Positions 7,097-13,752 of a stretch of DNA of 25,715 nt are shown here, in pieces (position 1 is the stretch's first letter; every line of letters begins with the position of its first letter). The stretch covers positions 1 to 25,715 of the forward strand of contig CABUWK010000033.1 in assembly GCA_902495325.1 (NCBI GenBank), written 5' to 3'. Made by a program: the position numbers and the translations under genes. Under the pieces are notes generated by a model. It searched no databases. It was given only the letters and a program-made list of their open reading frames with translations, and was not told the DNA's origin. The DNA comes from an uncultured Acidiphilium sp. (GTDB lineage: Bacteria; Bacillota; Clostridia; Christensenellales; Borkfalkiaceae).

Positions 7097-8026
7097 ATGA
7101 AACACATTCATTTCGATACGGAAACAGACGGGTTTTACGGCGCTTACTGGAAAAGCAAAAAGCCTGCCGACAGTGCGATCATTGCCATGCTCGGCGACGA
7201 TCCGGAAGATTATATGGCGCGCACGTGCGTGAAATGGCTGAGCGGTCTGAACGTGAATGTTCTTACCATGTCACCCGCGAAAAAGAATTACAGCCACCAT
7301 AACTATCCGTTGGAAAGGATAGAAAAAGCCGTGGAATGGCTGAAACAAAACGGAAACAAAAAAATAGGGATCGTCGGGGCTTCCACCACGGGCACTCTTG
7401 CGCTCACGGCGGCGTCTTATTTTTCCGATATCACGCTGACGATCGCGCTTACGCCGAGCGATTTCGTCTGGCAGGGTTTCGCGCAGGGCAAAAAAGACGG
7501 TTGCGGCGAATGGCCGATCGAAGGGGAGTCATTGTTTACTTACCGAGGAAAGCCTTTGCCGTATATGCCGTTTTGTTATGCGCATCCCGATTATTGGAAT
7601 ACGATGCGGGAAGAAGCGAAAAGCACGGGAAACATGACCGCGTCCCGCAAAATTTTCGAAGATTCCGAAGCCGCGCATCCGATCGCGGAGGACGAATTTA
7701 TCAGAATAGAAAACATAAAAGGAAAGCTTCTGATGATCGCCGCGGAAGACGACAGTTTGTGGAATGCCGCGAAATACGTTCGTCGTGCGGAAAAACGCCT
7801 TTCGGAAAAACCGCACGGGTCGGATGCGGAAGCCGTTGTCTATGAGCACGGGACCCATTTCGTTTTTCCGGAAAGTCTTTTGAAAAAGATTTTCCCGATC
7901 GGCTCGGGGGTTTTACTGAAACTGATGTTCAGGGCGGCAAAAGAATATCCGAAGGAATGTAAGGAAACAAGGATCGATATCGAACGAAGGGTCGTGAAAA
8001 CGATAACGGAGTGGCTGAATGACTGA
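7097..8026 (+). CDS. Alpha/beta hydrolase, acyl-CoA thioesterase/BAAT C-terminal-like
   Basis: 309-residue alpha/beta-hydrolase-fold protein resembling the C-terminal domain of acyl-CoA:amino acid N-acyltransferases and thioesterases. The nucleophile elbow is GIVGASTTG with Ser96; the acid is probably Asp218 or Asp219 (AAEDDSLW) and the base His254 (YEHGTHFVFP), all in family order. There is no signal peptide, so it acts in the cytoplasm. AGGAG at 7081-7085 precedes the ATG. It overlaps the next gene by 8 nt, which suggests translational coupling with the transglutaminase-like protein. Exact substrate unknown; an acyl thioester or ester is likely. Confidence 0.85.
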   Translation: MKHIHFDTETDGFYGAYWKSKKPADSAIIAMLGDDPEDYMARTCVKWLSGLNVNVLTMSPAKKNYSHHNYPLERIEKAVEWLKQNGNKKIGIVGASTTGTLALTAASYFSDITLTIALTPSDFVWQGFAQGKKDGCGEWPIEGESLFTYRGKPLPYMPFCYAHPDYWNTMREEAKSTGNMTASRKIFEDSEAAHPIAEDEFIRIENIKGKLLMIAAEDDSLWNAAKYVRRAEKRLSEKPHGSDAEAVVYEHGTHFVFPESLLKKIFPIGSGVLLKLMFRAAKEYPKECKETRIDIERRVVKTITEWLND

Positions 8027-8720
8027 GAATAATCTGCTCGCGGAGACGGCACTGCTCGATTATTCCGCCAAGCCGATACGGGAACTGATCGGATCGCGCG
8101 GATGGAAGAAACTGCCGGAACCGGTAAAGGCGATTTACGATTTCGTGAAGGACGAGATCCTTTTCGGCTATAACGCGGGAGATAAGATCAAAGCGTCCCG
8201 CGTGCTGAAGGACGGCTTCGGGCAGTGTAATACGAAAGGGATCCTGTTTATGGCACTTCTTCGCGCATGCGGCGTTCCCTGCAGGATTCACGGGTTTATG
8301 ATCGATAAAATTTTACAAAAAGGTGCGATGACGGGGCTTGTGTATGTTTCCGCGCCGAAGGAAATATTTCACAGCTTTGTCGAACTTTATATCGATGGCA
8401 AAACTTACGAGGCGGAAGGGTTTATTCTCGATAAAAAATATCTTTTTTCTCTGCAAAAACGTTTTCGCCCCGAAGAGGACGGATCGTTTATCGGTTACGG
8501 CGTAGCGACGAAAAACTTTGCCGATCCGCCCGTCGAATTTTGCTGTTGCAATACCTATATACAAAAGGAAGGGATCGTGCGCGATCTCGGCGTTTTTGAC
8601 GATCCTGACGAATTGTTGTCCCGTTACGGGCAGGATACAGGGGTTATCAAAGGGCTTTCTTATCGCCTGATCGGTCGGCATCTTATGAACCGGAACGTGA
8701 AGAAAATCCGAAACGCGTGA
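8019..8720 (+). CDS. Transglutaminase-like cysteine protein
   Basis: 233-residue protein with a transglutaminase-like (papain-fold) core. Cys70 lies in GFGQCNTKGILFMALLRACGVPCR, the typical nucleophile helix followed by the GVP(A/C)R strand. His118 lies in EIFHSFVELYIDG, and an acidic residue follows in KTYEAEGFILD (Glu131 or Glu133). Families with this fold act as proteases, deamidases or crosslinking enzymes; which one cannot be told here. No signal peptide is seen. It overlaps the upstream hydrolase by 8 nt, so the two probably act on related substrates. A 20-bp terminator follows. Confidence 0.85.
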   Translation: MTENNLLAETALLDYSAKPIRELIGSRGWKKLPEPVKAIYDFVKDEILFGYNAGDKIKASRVLKDGFGQCNTKGILFMALLRACGVPCRIHGFMIDKILQKGAMTGLVYVSAPKEIFHSFVELYIDGKTYEAEGFILDKKYLFSLQKRFRPEEDGSFIGYGVATKNFADPPVEFCCCNTYIQKEGIVRDLGVFDDPDELLSRYGQDTGVIKGLSYRLIGRHLMNRNVKKIRNA

Positions 8721-8750
8721 TTTTTGTCCGGGCGGTTTTTCCATAAAAAT

Positions 8751-8798
8751 AAAAAGGAAACGGAGACGGGTATATTCGCCCGTCTCCGTTTCCTTTTT
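8751..8798. terminator. Strong bidirectional terminator between converging genes
   Basis: Two perfect 20-bp complementary arms at 8751-8770 and 8779-8798, with an 8-nt loop and A5/T5 ends. It serves both the transglutaminase gene (+) and the aldolase gene (-). Confidence 0.95.
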
Positions 8799-8826
8799 AT
8801 TTACAGAGTTTTTCGAGTAAAGAAAA

Positions 8827-9774
8827 TTATCTGCATTCGTCCGCTTTTCCTGCGCAACCGAGAACGTCTACCAGCTTGTGTTCCACGATCTTCTGAACGT
8901 TCGCTCTTGCGTCTCCGAGATACTGTCTCGGATCGAAATGATCGGGGTGTTCTACCATGTGCTGACGGATCGCCGCCGTGCAAGCCATTCTCAGGTCGGA
9001 ATCGATGTTGATTTTGCAGACAGCCATCGTAGCCGCTTTACGGAGCATTTCTTCGGGAATACCGATCGCATCCGGCATTTTGCCGCCGTTTTCGTTGATG
9101 ACTTTTACGAATTCCTGCGGAACGGACGACGCGCCGTGAAGAACGATGGGGAAGTTCGGAAGTCTTTTGCCGACTTCTTCGAGGATATCGAAACGAAGCT
9201 GCGGTTTCTGACCGGGTTTGAACTTGTAAGCGCCGTGGGAAGTTCCGATCGCGATGGCGAGAGAATCGATCCCCGTTTTGGTCGCAAATTCGTAAACTTC
9301 GTCCGGATCGGTGAACATCGCGTCGTCGCTGTGAACTTTCACGTCGTCTTCGATACCGGCGAGTTTGCCGAGTTCGGCTTCGACGGTAACGTTTCTGTCA
9401 TGCGCATAAGCAACGACTTCTTTCGTGATGGCGATGTTTTCTTCGAAGGGGTATTTGGAAGCGTCGATCATGACGGAAGTAAAGCCGTTGTCGATGCAGC
9501 TCTTGCAAAGTTCGAAACTGTCGCCGTGATCGAGGTGAAGAACGATCGGGAGACCGGTGTCTTCTTCCGCCGCAAGAACAAGGTGTTTCAGGTAAATGGG
9601 GTTGGCGTATTTTCTCGCACCGGACGAAACCTGAAGAATGAGGGGAGCGTTCTGCGCTTTGCCCGCATTTACGATACCCTGGATCGTTTCCATGTTGTTG
9701 ACGTTGAACGCGCCGATCGCATAGCCGCCGGCATATGCTTTTTCAAACATCTTTTTCGTATTGACTAAAGGCAT
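8827..9774 (-). CDS. fba: Class II fructose-1,6-bisphosphate aldolase
   Basis: Zinc-dependent aldolase that cleaves fructose-1,6-bisphosphate to dihydroxyacetone phosphate and glyceraldehyde-3-phosphate in glycolysis, and runs in reverse in gluconeogenesis. The 315-residue protein has the family hallmarks: LHLDHGDS with catalytic Asp82 and zinc ligand His83, VEAELGKLAGIEDD (about 131-144), zinc ligands His180 (GTSHGAYKF) and His213 (LHGASSVP), and the phosphate-binding KINIDSDLR (254-262). Length is normal. A GGAGG site lies about 10 nt upstream of ATG 9774. It has its own promoter and no operon partner. Some relatives prefer tagatose-1,6-bisphosphate, but the overall pattern fits FBP aldolase. 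Confidence 0.96.
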   Translation of the reverse strand: MPLVNTKKMFEKAYAGGYAIGAFNVNNMETIQGIVNAGKAQNAPLILQVSSGARKYANPIYLKHLVLAAEEDTGLPIVLHLDHGDSFELCKSCIDNGFTSVMIDASKYPFEENIAITKEVVAYAHDRNVTVEAELGKLAGIEDDVKVHSDDAMFTDPDEVYEFATKTGIDSLAIAIGTSHGAYKFKPGQKPQLRFDILEEVGKRLPNFPIVLHGASSVPQEFVKVINENGGKMPDAIGIPEEMLRKAATMAVCKINIDSDLRMACTAAIRQHMVEHPDHFDPRQYLGDARANVQKIVEHKLVDVLGCAGKADECR

Positions 9775-9807
9775 AATGAATGACCTCCGAAAATAATTTA
9801 CAGGAAT

Positions 9808-9836
9808 ATTATACTACTTTTTTTCCTTTCGCGCAA
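9808..9836 (-). promoter_or_regulatory. Promoter of the aldolase gene
   Basis: On the minus strand TTGCGC (9836-9831) and TATAAT (9813-9808) have a 17-bp spacer. The -10 is perfect and the -35 is partial. It diverges from the plus-strand promoter at 9847. Confidence 0.75.
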
Positions 9837-9846
9837 TAAAATAAAC

Positions 9847-9875
9847 TTGACAAACGGAAAATATTTTAATATAAT
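9847..9875 (+). promoter_or_regulatory. Consensus promoter driving the leader at 9882-10127
   Basis: TTGACA 9847-9852 and TATAAT 9870-9875, spacer 17 bp. The expected start is near 9882, about 260 nt upstream of the first clear gene (10141). It is the only strong promoter visible for the downstream four-gene unit. Confidence 0.85.
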
Positions 9876-9881
9876 AATCTT

Positions 9882-10127
9882 GTTTCTATCAGAAGCCCCG
9901 AATCGATGAAAATCCGGAGCTTCCGGCGAAAACGTTTCGCGCGGAAGTTCCCGGATGCCGGAGAGGAGGCGCGGAAATTTATCGGTTATCCGGGCTTTGC
10001 CGTACTTGCGGTCTTATTCCGCCTGTCCGCCTGAAGCCTGCGGTCGTTTTTTTCGTAGCGGAATGCGATCGGTAACATAGGTTTTTGCGCATACTCTTTT
10101 TCGGAAAAGAAAGGGTATGCTTTTTTT
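9882..10127 (+). ncRNA. Structured leader RNA ending in an intrinsic terminator (riboswitch/attenuator candidate)
   Basis: The roughly 246-nt leader is G+C-rich and full of local pairings: GCGAAA/TTTCGC (9926-9931/9935-9940), TCCGGC/GCCGGA (9922-9927/9957-9962), and competing CCGC/GCGG segments at 10007-10043 followed by a T run at 10047-10053. It ends in a strong terminator: GCATACTCTTT (10089-10099) with AAAGGGTATGC (10110-10120), then T7. The next gene's GAGG site and ATG follow within 14 nt. This is the standard layout of a transcriptional riboswitch or attenuator. I could not match it to TPP, FMN, SAM, glycine, purine, cobalamin, THF or Moco aptamers by eye. It could instead be a stand-alone small RNA. 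Confidence 0.6.
9906..10034 (+). CDS. Possible small ORF in the leader (42 residues), doubtful
   Basis: ATG at 9906 opens a 42-codon frame ending at TGA 10032-10034. The product would be Arg/Lys-rich at the start (MKIRSFRRKRFARKF) and hydrophobic at the end (GFAVLAVLFRL). There is no Shine-Dalgarno sequence. It is not a known leader peptide to me, and the frame may be open by chance in G+C-rich RNA. It is listed because translation of it could control the terminators downstream. Confidence 0.2.
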   Translation: MKIRSFRRKRFARKFPDAGEEARKFIGYPGFAVLAVLFRLSA

Positions 10128-10140
10128 GTGAGGTGTTTTT

Positions 10141-10431
10141 ATGAGGATCGCCGTGATCGGGATCGTGATCGAAAAAGACAGAAGCGCGTCTGCTTACGTA
10201 AACAAAATTCTTTCCGAATACGGAGAATACGTTTTTTCGAGAACGGGCGTGCCCGATTTCAGAAACGAGATTTTCGTGATCAGCGTGATCGTAAAGGCAC
10301 CGAACGAGATCATATCGGCGATGACGGGGAAACTCGGCAGGATCGCTCACGTAACCGTGAAATCCGCCGTTACCAACGTTGAAGTCGGGGAGCAGACGGA
10401 AAAAGCCCCCGAAAAAGGAGAAAAAATATGA
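10141..10431 (+). CDS. TM1266-family ACT-like protein (iron-only hydrogenase system putative regulator)
   Basis: 96-residue small protein matching the TM1266 family, an ACT-like ferredoxin-fold group annotated as a putative regulator of the [FeFe]-hydrogenase system. Recognisable stretches are MRIAVIGIVIE, the middle EYGEYVFSRTGVPDFRNEIFVISVIVKAPNEIISAMTGKLG-type pattern, and the final VTVKSAV strand. ACT-like domains commonly sense small ligands. No hydrogenase or maturase gene is in the window. Instead it is coupled (ATGA overlap at 10428-10431) to an ABC importer. It lies 13 nt after the leader terminator. The last 15 or so residues are a charged tail. The link between this protein and the importer is inferred from gene order only. 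Confidence 0.85.
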   Translation: MRIAVIGIVIEKDRSASAYVNKILSEYGEYVFSRTGVPDFRNEIFVISVIVKAPNEIISAMTGKLGRIAHVTVKSAVTNVEVGEQTEKAPEKGEKI

Positions 10432-11417
10432 AAAAATTTCTTGCGTTTCTGATTGCTGCCGTAATGGCGATCGCATGCACGTCCTGTCTCGGAACGGGAG
10501 ACAACGAGCTTCAGACAAAAACTTATACCATCGGCGTGGTGGACGGGGCGCCCGCTCTTGCCGTGACCAATCTTGCCGACGGTTACACCTATAAGGGGGC
10601 GAGCGAAAACGTTACCGTAAAAACCGAGATCACGAGCAATCCTCAGCAGATCGTTGCGGGAATGAACAACGGAACGTTCGATATGGCGATCGTGCCGCTG
10701 AACCTTGCTTCTACCTTATATAACAAGGCGGCGAATGTCGGCGCGAAACTCGTTTCCGTCAACATCTTCAGCGTGCTGTATGTGGTGGGGCAGACGGAAA
10801 TGACCGATCTTTCTTCTCTTAAGGGAAAAGTCGTTTACAGCGTAGGCGAAGGCGGAACGCCGGAACTCGTGCTGAAAAATCTTCTCACCGCAAACAATAT
10901 CGCCTATGAGGACGGCGAAACGGCGGAAGATCCCGAAAAGGTATACGTGAAAATGGTTTCCGAAGCGCCTCTTGCGATCGCCGCGCTGAAGGAGGGTAAT
11001 TTCGCCCTTCTCGGAGAGCCTGTCGTTACGCAGGCGATGGCGAAAACGGGCGCCGCGTATTCCCTCGATTTAAGCGAGGAATGGGAAAAGGTGTACGGCA
11101 GCGAAAACGCTTTCGTTCAGGCGGGGCTCGTCGTGAACGGAACGGTTGCCGGGGATCTCGGATTCATCAATGCTTTCGTGAAAAAGATGAGCGAAAACAA
11201 GGATTATCTCTACGCGAACGTAAGTGAAATTTCCTCGAAATTGCAGTCGATGGGCAGCAGTCTTTCCGTATCTTTTACCACGGAAACGCTTGACAGATGC
11301 CATATCGGTTGCGAAACCGCAAAGAGCCAGAAGAGCAACGTGGAAGCATTTCTCTCTGCGTTCGACGCGTCGAAAATCGGCGGAAAACTTCCCGGTGAAG
11401 ATTTCTACCTGATCTGA
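10428..11417 (+). CDS. ABC transporter substrate-binding lipoprotein (nitrate/sulfonate/HMP type)
   Basis: 329-residue periplasmic-binding-fold protein, exported and lipid-anchored on the cell surface. The signal peptide MKKFLAFLIAAVMAIACTSC carries candidate lipobox cysteines at 17 and 20. The mature part resembles the NMT1/TauA/SsuA group: an N-terminal strand TYTIGVVDGAPALAVTNLADGY, NPQQIVAGMNNGTFDMAIVPLNLASTLY, and SLKGKVVYSVGEGGTPELVLKNLL. These families deliver sulfonates, nitrate, pyrimidine precursors or aromatic acids; the ligand cannot be told. Coupled by ATGA to the TM1266 gene and followed by a permease and an ATPase, so the importer is complete. Between it and the permease lies a weak hairpin (11422-11440) that may lower downstream expression. 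Confidence 0.9.
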   Translation: MKKFLAFLIAAVMAIACTSCLGTGDNELQTKTYTIGVVDGAPALAVTNLADGYTYKGASENVTVKTEITSNPQQIVAGMNNGTFDMAIVPLNLASTLYNKAANVGAKLVSVNIFSVLYVVGQTEMTDLSSLKGKVVYSVGEGGTPELVLKNLLTANNIAYEDGETAEDPEKVYVKMVSEAPLAIAALKEGNFALLGEPVVTQAMAKTGAAYSLDLSEEWEKVYGSENAFVQAGLVVNGTVAGDLGFINAFVKKMSENKDYLYANVSEISSKLQSMGSSLSVSFTTETLDRCHIGCETAKSQKSNVEAFLSAFDASKIGGKLPGEDFYLI

Positions 11418-11505
11418 TCAAAGACGGTTTTATCGTCTTACAGGCTTTTGTTTTGCCGTTCCGATGTACCGGGCTACGGCAAGGCGGACAAAAATAAGGG
11501 CAGAT

Positions 11506-12297
11506 ATGAAAAAGCGAATCGCGGAAATCGTTTTACCGATTTTGTCTGTAGCGGCTTTCGTGGCGATCTGGTGGGCGTTTGCAAAAAAAACGAACAGCGA
11601 GATCGTCGCGCCGGAGCCGACGCTTGTCGGAAAAGAACTTTTATCCCTGCTGAAAAACAAAAACTTTTTTTCCTCTCTGGGAGGGACAATGAAAAGGGTG
11701 ACGGAGGCGTTTTCCCTTTCTTTCGTCTGCGCCCTTTTGTTTGCCGTGCTTGCCGATCGGTTTTCTTTTCTGAAATCGGCGTTTTCGCCTTTTATCGTTT
11801 TCATGCGGGTGACGCCGACCATGAGCGTGATCCTTCTTTGCCTGATCTGGCTGAAGGAGGCGAAAAGCCCGATCGCCGTATCCCTTCTGGTCGTATTTCC
11901 CATGTTGTATTCGGCGATCCTCGGCGTTCTTTCCGGCAGGGATCGCTCGCTGGACGAGCTTGCGGAGGTTTACGGCGTGAAAAAAAGCAAAGTGTTCTTT
12001 CTGATGACTTTTCCCGCCGTGTTCGAATCTCTGTTTTCTCAGCTTGTTTCCACCTTTTCCTTCTGTATCAAACTGACGATCGCCGGGGAGTCTCTCGCGG
12101 CGACGAAACTTTCCGTCGGAAAGGATATGCACGACGCGAGCGTGAATTTCGAAACGGCGAAACTGCTTGCGTATACGCTTTGTGCCGTGGCGGTGGCTTT
12201 TTTAGCGGAAATTTTATTAAAGCTGCTCTATAAGTTGATAAAGGGGGTAATTTATGGATCTCGTCGTAAGCGGATTGACAAAGAAATTCGAGGATAA
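11506..12297 (+). CDS. ABC transporter permease (SsuC/TauC-like)
   Basis: Integral membrane subunit of the importer, about 263 residues with roughly six membrane segments. The start is set at ATG 11506 (MKKRIAEIVLPILSVAAF), preceded by AAGGG; the frame runs open further upstream but without a better site. The coupling-helix (EAA-like) region is ELAEVYGVKKSKVFFLMTFPAVFESLFSQLV, where Gly and the later Pro match the family pattern. AGESLA follows, as in SsuC-type permeases. Its last 44 nt overlap the ATPase gene, whose ribosome-binding site lies inside this frame, so the two should be translationally coupled. Confidence 0.9.
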   Translation: MKKRIAEIVLPILSVAAFVAIWWAFAKKTNSEIVAPEPTLVGKELLSLLKNKNFFSSLGGTMKRVTEAFSLSFVCALLFAVLADRFSFLKSAFSPFIVFMRVTPTMSVILLCLIWLKEAKSPIAVSLLVVFPMLYSAILGVLSGRDRSLDELAEVYGVKKSKVFFLMTFPAVFESLFSQLVSTFSFCIKLTIAGESLAATKLSVGKDMHDASVNFETAKLLAYTLCAVAVAFLAEILLKLLYKLIKGVIYGSRRKRIDKEIRG

Positions 12298-12937
12298 AAC
12301 GGTTCTCGACCGCCTTTGCGTAACGTTCCGGGAGAACAGAATTACAGCCCTTCTCGGCGGATCGGGCGTTGGGAAAACAACTCTTTTGCGATGTATTGCG
12401 GGACTGAGCGATTATGAAGGAGAGATTCTCGGCGCGGAAGAGGGCGTGGCTTACGTGTTTCAGGAAGACAGGCTGATCCCTCATCTTACCGTATACGATA
12501 ATCTGCTTTTTACCGCAGAGAAAAATACGAAGAAGGAGAAGATCGCGGAGATCCTTCGCGCCGTCGAACTGACGGAAGAAGCCGCAAGGCTTCCTTCGAC
12601 CCTTTCCGGCGGGCAGAGAAAAAGGGTTTCCCTTGCGCGGGCTTTTCTGTCGCCGAAAAAAGTGCTTTTAATGGACGAACCCTTCGGCTCTCTCGATGCG
12701 GGGCTGAAAAAAAGATTGAAAAAGGTGTTTTTCGATCTGAACGAAAAATATCCGAAAACGGTCGTATTCGTAACGCACGATATCGAAGAAGCTCTCGCTT
12801 TTTCGGACGACGTGTTCGCGCTCGGTCGGGGCGGAATTGCTTTTTCGGCGGAGATCCTTTCCGCGAAGGAAACGAGAGACGTAACGGACGATCGGTGCAA
12901 TGCGATACGCCGCGATCTGCTTTCCGTTCTCTCATAA
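12254..12937 (+). CDS. ABC transporter ATP-binding protein (SsuB/TauB-like)
   Basis: 227-residue cytoplasmic ATPase that powers the importer. Walker A is GGSGVGKT (35-42), Q-loop Gln70 (YVFQEDRL, the ED-R-L form typical of the nitrate/sulfonate group), signature LSGGQ (117-121), Walker B VLLMDE (137-142), D-loop SLD, and switch His175 (VTHDIEEA). All catalytic parts are intact. GGGGG lies about 6 nt before the ATG. Last gene of the unit, followed by a terminator. It is slightly short because the C-terminal regulatory tail is reduced, as in many SsuB-type proteins. Confidence 0.93.
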   Translation: MDLVVSGLTKKFEDKTVLDRLCVTFRENRITALLGGSGVGKTTLLRCIAGLSDYEGEILGAEEGVAYVFQEDRLIPHLTVYDNLLFTAEKNTKKEKIAEILRAVELTEEAARLPSTLSGGQRKRVSLARAFLSPKKVLLMDEPFGSLDAGLKKRLKKVFFDLNEKYPKTVVFVTHDIEEALAFSDDVFALGRGGIAFSAEILSAKETRDVTDDRCNAIRRDLLSVLS

Positions 12938-12952
12938 AATACAGGAAGTATC

Positions 12953-12981
12953 GGGTGCGGTAAAAGCCGCATCCTTTTTTT
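12953..12981 (+). terminator. Terminator of the TM1266/ABC unit
   Basis: GGGTGCGG (12953-12960) pairs with CCGCATCC (12967-12974, one G-U pair), followed by T7. Confidence 0.85.
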
Positions 12982-13159
12982 ATAAAAGACGTATAAAAAA
13001 ACTTCTTCCGGTCGAGAATAATAGCGAACCCCTTCCGGTATCGTTTACATATGATACAGTAAGCCGAAAGGCTTTCGTCCGACGATCCGTCGGAGAATCG
13101 TTTTCGGTCGGGGCTGCGGGGAAAGATTTCGTTTTTTTTCCGCGAAGGAGGCGTCGATC

Positions 13160-13513
13160 ATGATCAGAAGAGGAGAATTGTACTATGCGGATTTAAGTCC
13201 CGTTGTCGGGAGCGAGCAGGGCGGTATCCGCCCGGTGCTGGTGGTGCAGAACGATATCGGGAACAAATACAGCCCGACGATTATTGCCGCGGCGGTCACA
13301 AGTAAAATCAATAAGGCGAAACTTCCCACGCACATCGAACTGAGCGCTGTGGATTACGGGCTTACGAAAGATTCCGTAGTGCTGCTCGAGCAAATCAGAA
13401 CGCTTGACAAACGCAGGCTGAAAGAACGCATCGGAGAGCTGCCGGCAGGAACGATGAACCGGGTAAACCACGCGCTGCTGATCAGTCTCGGGTTTGCCGC
13501 AAAAAGCGTGTGA
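13160..13513 (+). CDS. MazF/PemK-type mRNA interferase toxin (EndoA-like), no antitoxin gene adjacent
   Basis: 117-residue endoribonuclease of the MazF/NdoA family, which cleaves mRNA at short sequences. The match to the Bacillota EndoA group is strong: RRGELYYADLSPVVGSEQGGIRPVLVVQND at the N-terminus, with Arg24 and Thr47 (AAAVTS) at the expected catalytic positions, and LLEQIRTLDKRRL in the middle. AAGGAGG precedes the ATG. Such genes normally follow a small ribbon-helix-helix antitoxin gene. Here the 12982-13159 gap holds no credible open frame with a ribosome-binding site, and the upstream neighbour ends at a terminator. A palindrome GTATC/GATAC (about 13039-13057) may belong to its promoter. 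Confidence 0.93.
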   Translation: MIRRGELYYADLSPVVGSEQGGIRPVLVVQNDIGNKYSPTIIAAAVTSKINKAKLPTHIELSAVDYGLTKDSVVLLEQIRTLDKRRLKERIGELPAGTMNRVNHALLISLGFAAKSV

Positions 13514-13515
13514 AG

Positions 13516-13550
13516 GGGATCTTCGGCATGTCTGCCGGAGATCCCTTTTT
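13516..13550 (+). terminator. Terminator of the mazF-like gene
   Basis: GGGATCTTCGGC (13516-13527) pairs with GCCGGAGATCCC (13534-13545, one G-U pair), then T5. Confidence 0.9.
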
Positions 13551-13620
13551 AAAATAACAGGATACGTTCCGGCGCGAGCCCGGAATTTTTTTGAAATTTT
13601 TTCCGAATACCCCCTTCAAA

Positions 13621-13652
13621 CGCTTTACTTTGCTAAAGCGTTATGTTATAAT
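13621..13652 (+). promoter_or_regulatory. Promoter of the amino-acid ABC unit with palindrome over the -35
   Basis: TTTACT (13624-13629), 17-bp spacer, TATAAT (13647-13652). CGCTTTA/TAAAGCG (13621-13627/13634-13640) is a perfect 7-bp inverted repeat covering the -35 box, so a protein bound there would block RNA polymerase. The TrpR-like protein encoded at the end of the unit is one candidate. Confidence 0.7.
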
Positions 13653-13671
13653 TCAGACACTTTATTGATTT

Positions 13672-13737
13672 AGCGCGCTGAAGTAAAACAGAAATGAGGA
13701 GCGCGCTGTCTTCCGGCGGAAAGCCGTGACGGGAGAC
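13672..13737 (+). other. Structured 5' leader of the amino-acid ABC unit
   Basis: AGCGCGCT occurs at 13672-13679 and 13700-13707 and can pair with itself across a 20-nt loop. Next to it, GTCTTCCG (13708-13715) pairs with CGGGAGAC (13730-13737, one G-U pair). The second stem ends directly at the AAAGGAG ribosome-binding site (13738-13744). It might control translation; no known riboswitch class was recognised. Confidence 0.5.
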
Positions 13738-13752
13738 AAAAGGAGATAGCAT

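Noticed and set aside
8878..9768. Long open frame (296 codons) on the plus strand opposite the aldolase
   Set aside because: It mirrors the highly conserved aldolase codons, has no domain I recognise, and no ribosome-binding site.
9882..10127. Known riboswitch class (TPP, FMN, SAM, glycine, purine, THF, Moco)
   Set aside because: None of the conserved core sequences I know is present; a GGAGAG stretch near 9960 alone does not make a glycine aptamer.
12900..13163. Frame ending at the mazF-like start, considered as the missing antitoxin
   Set aside because: It begins inside the ABC ATPase gene, crosses its terminator, and encodes an Arg/Phe-rich product unlike ribbon-helix-helix antitoxins.
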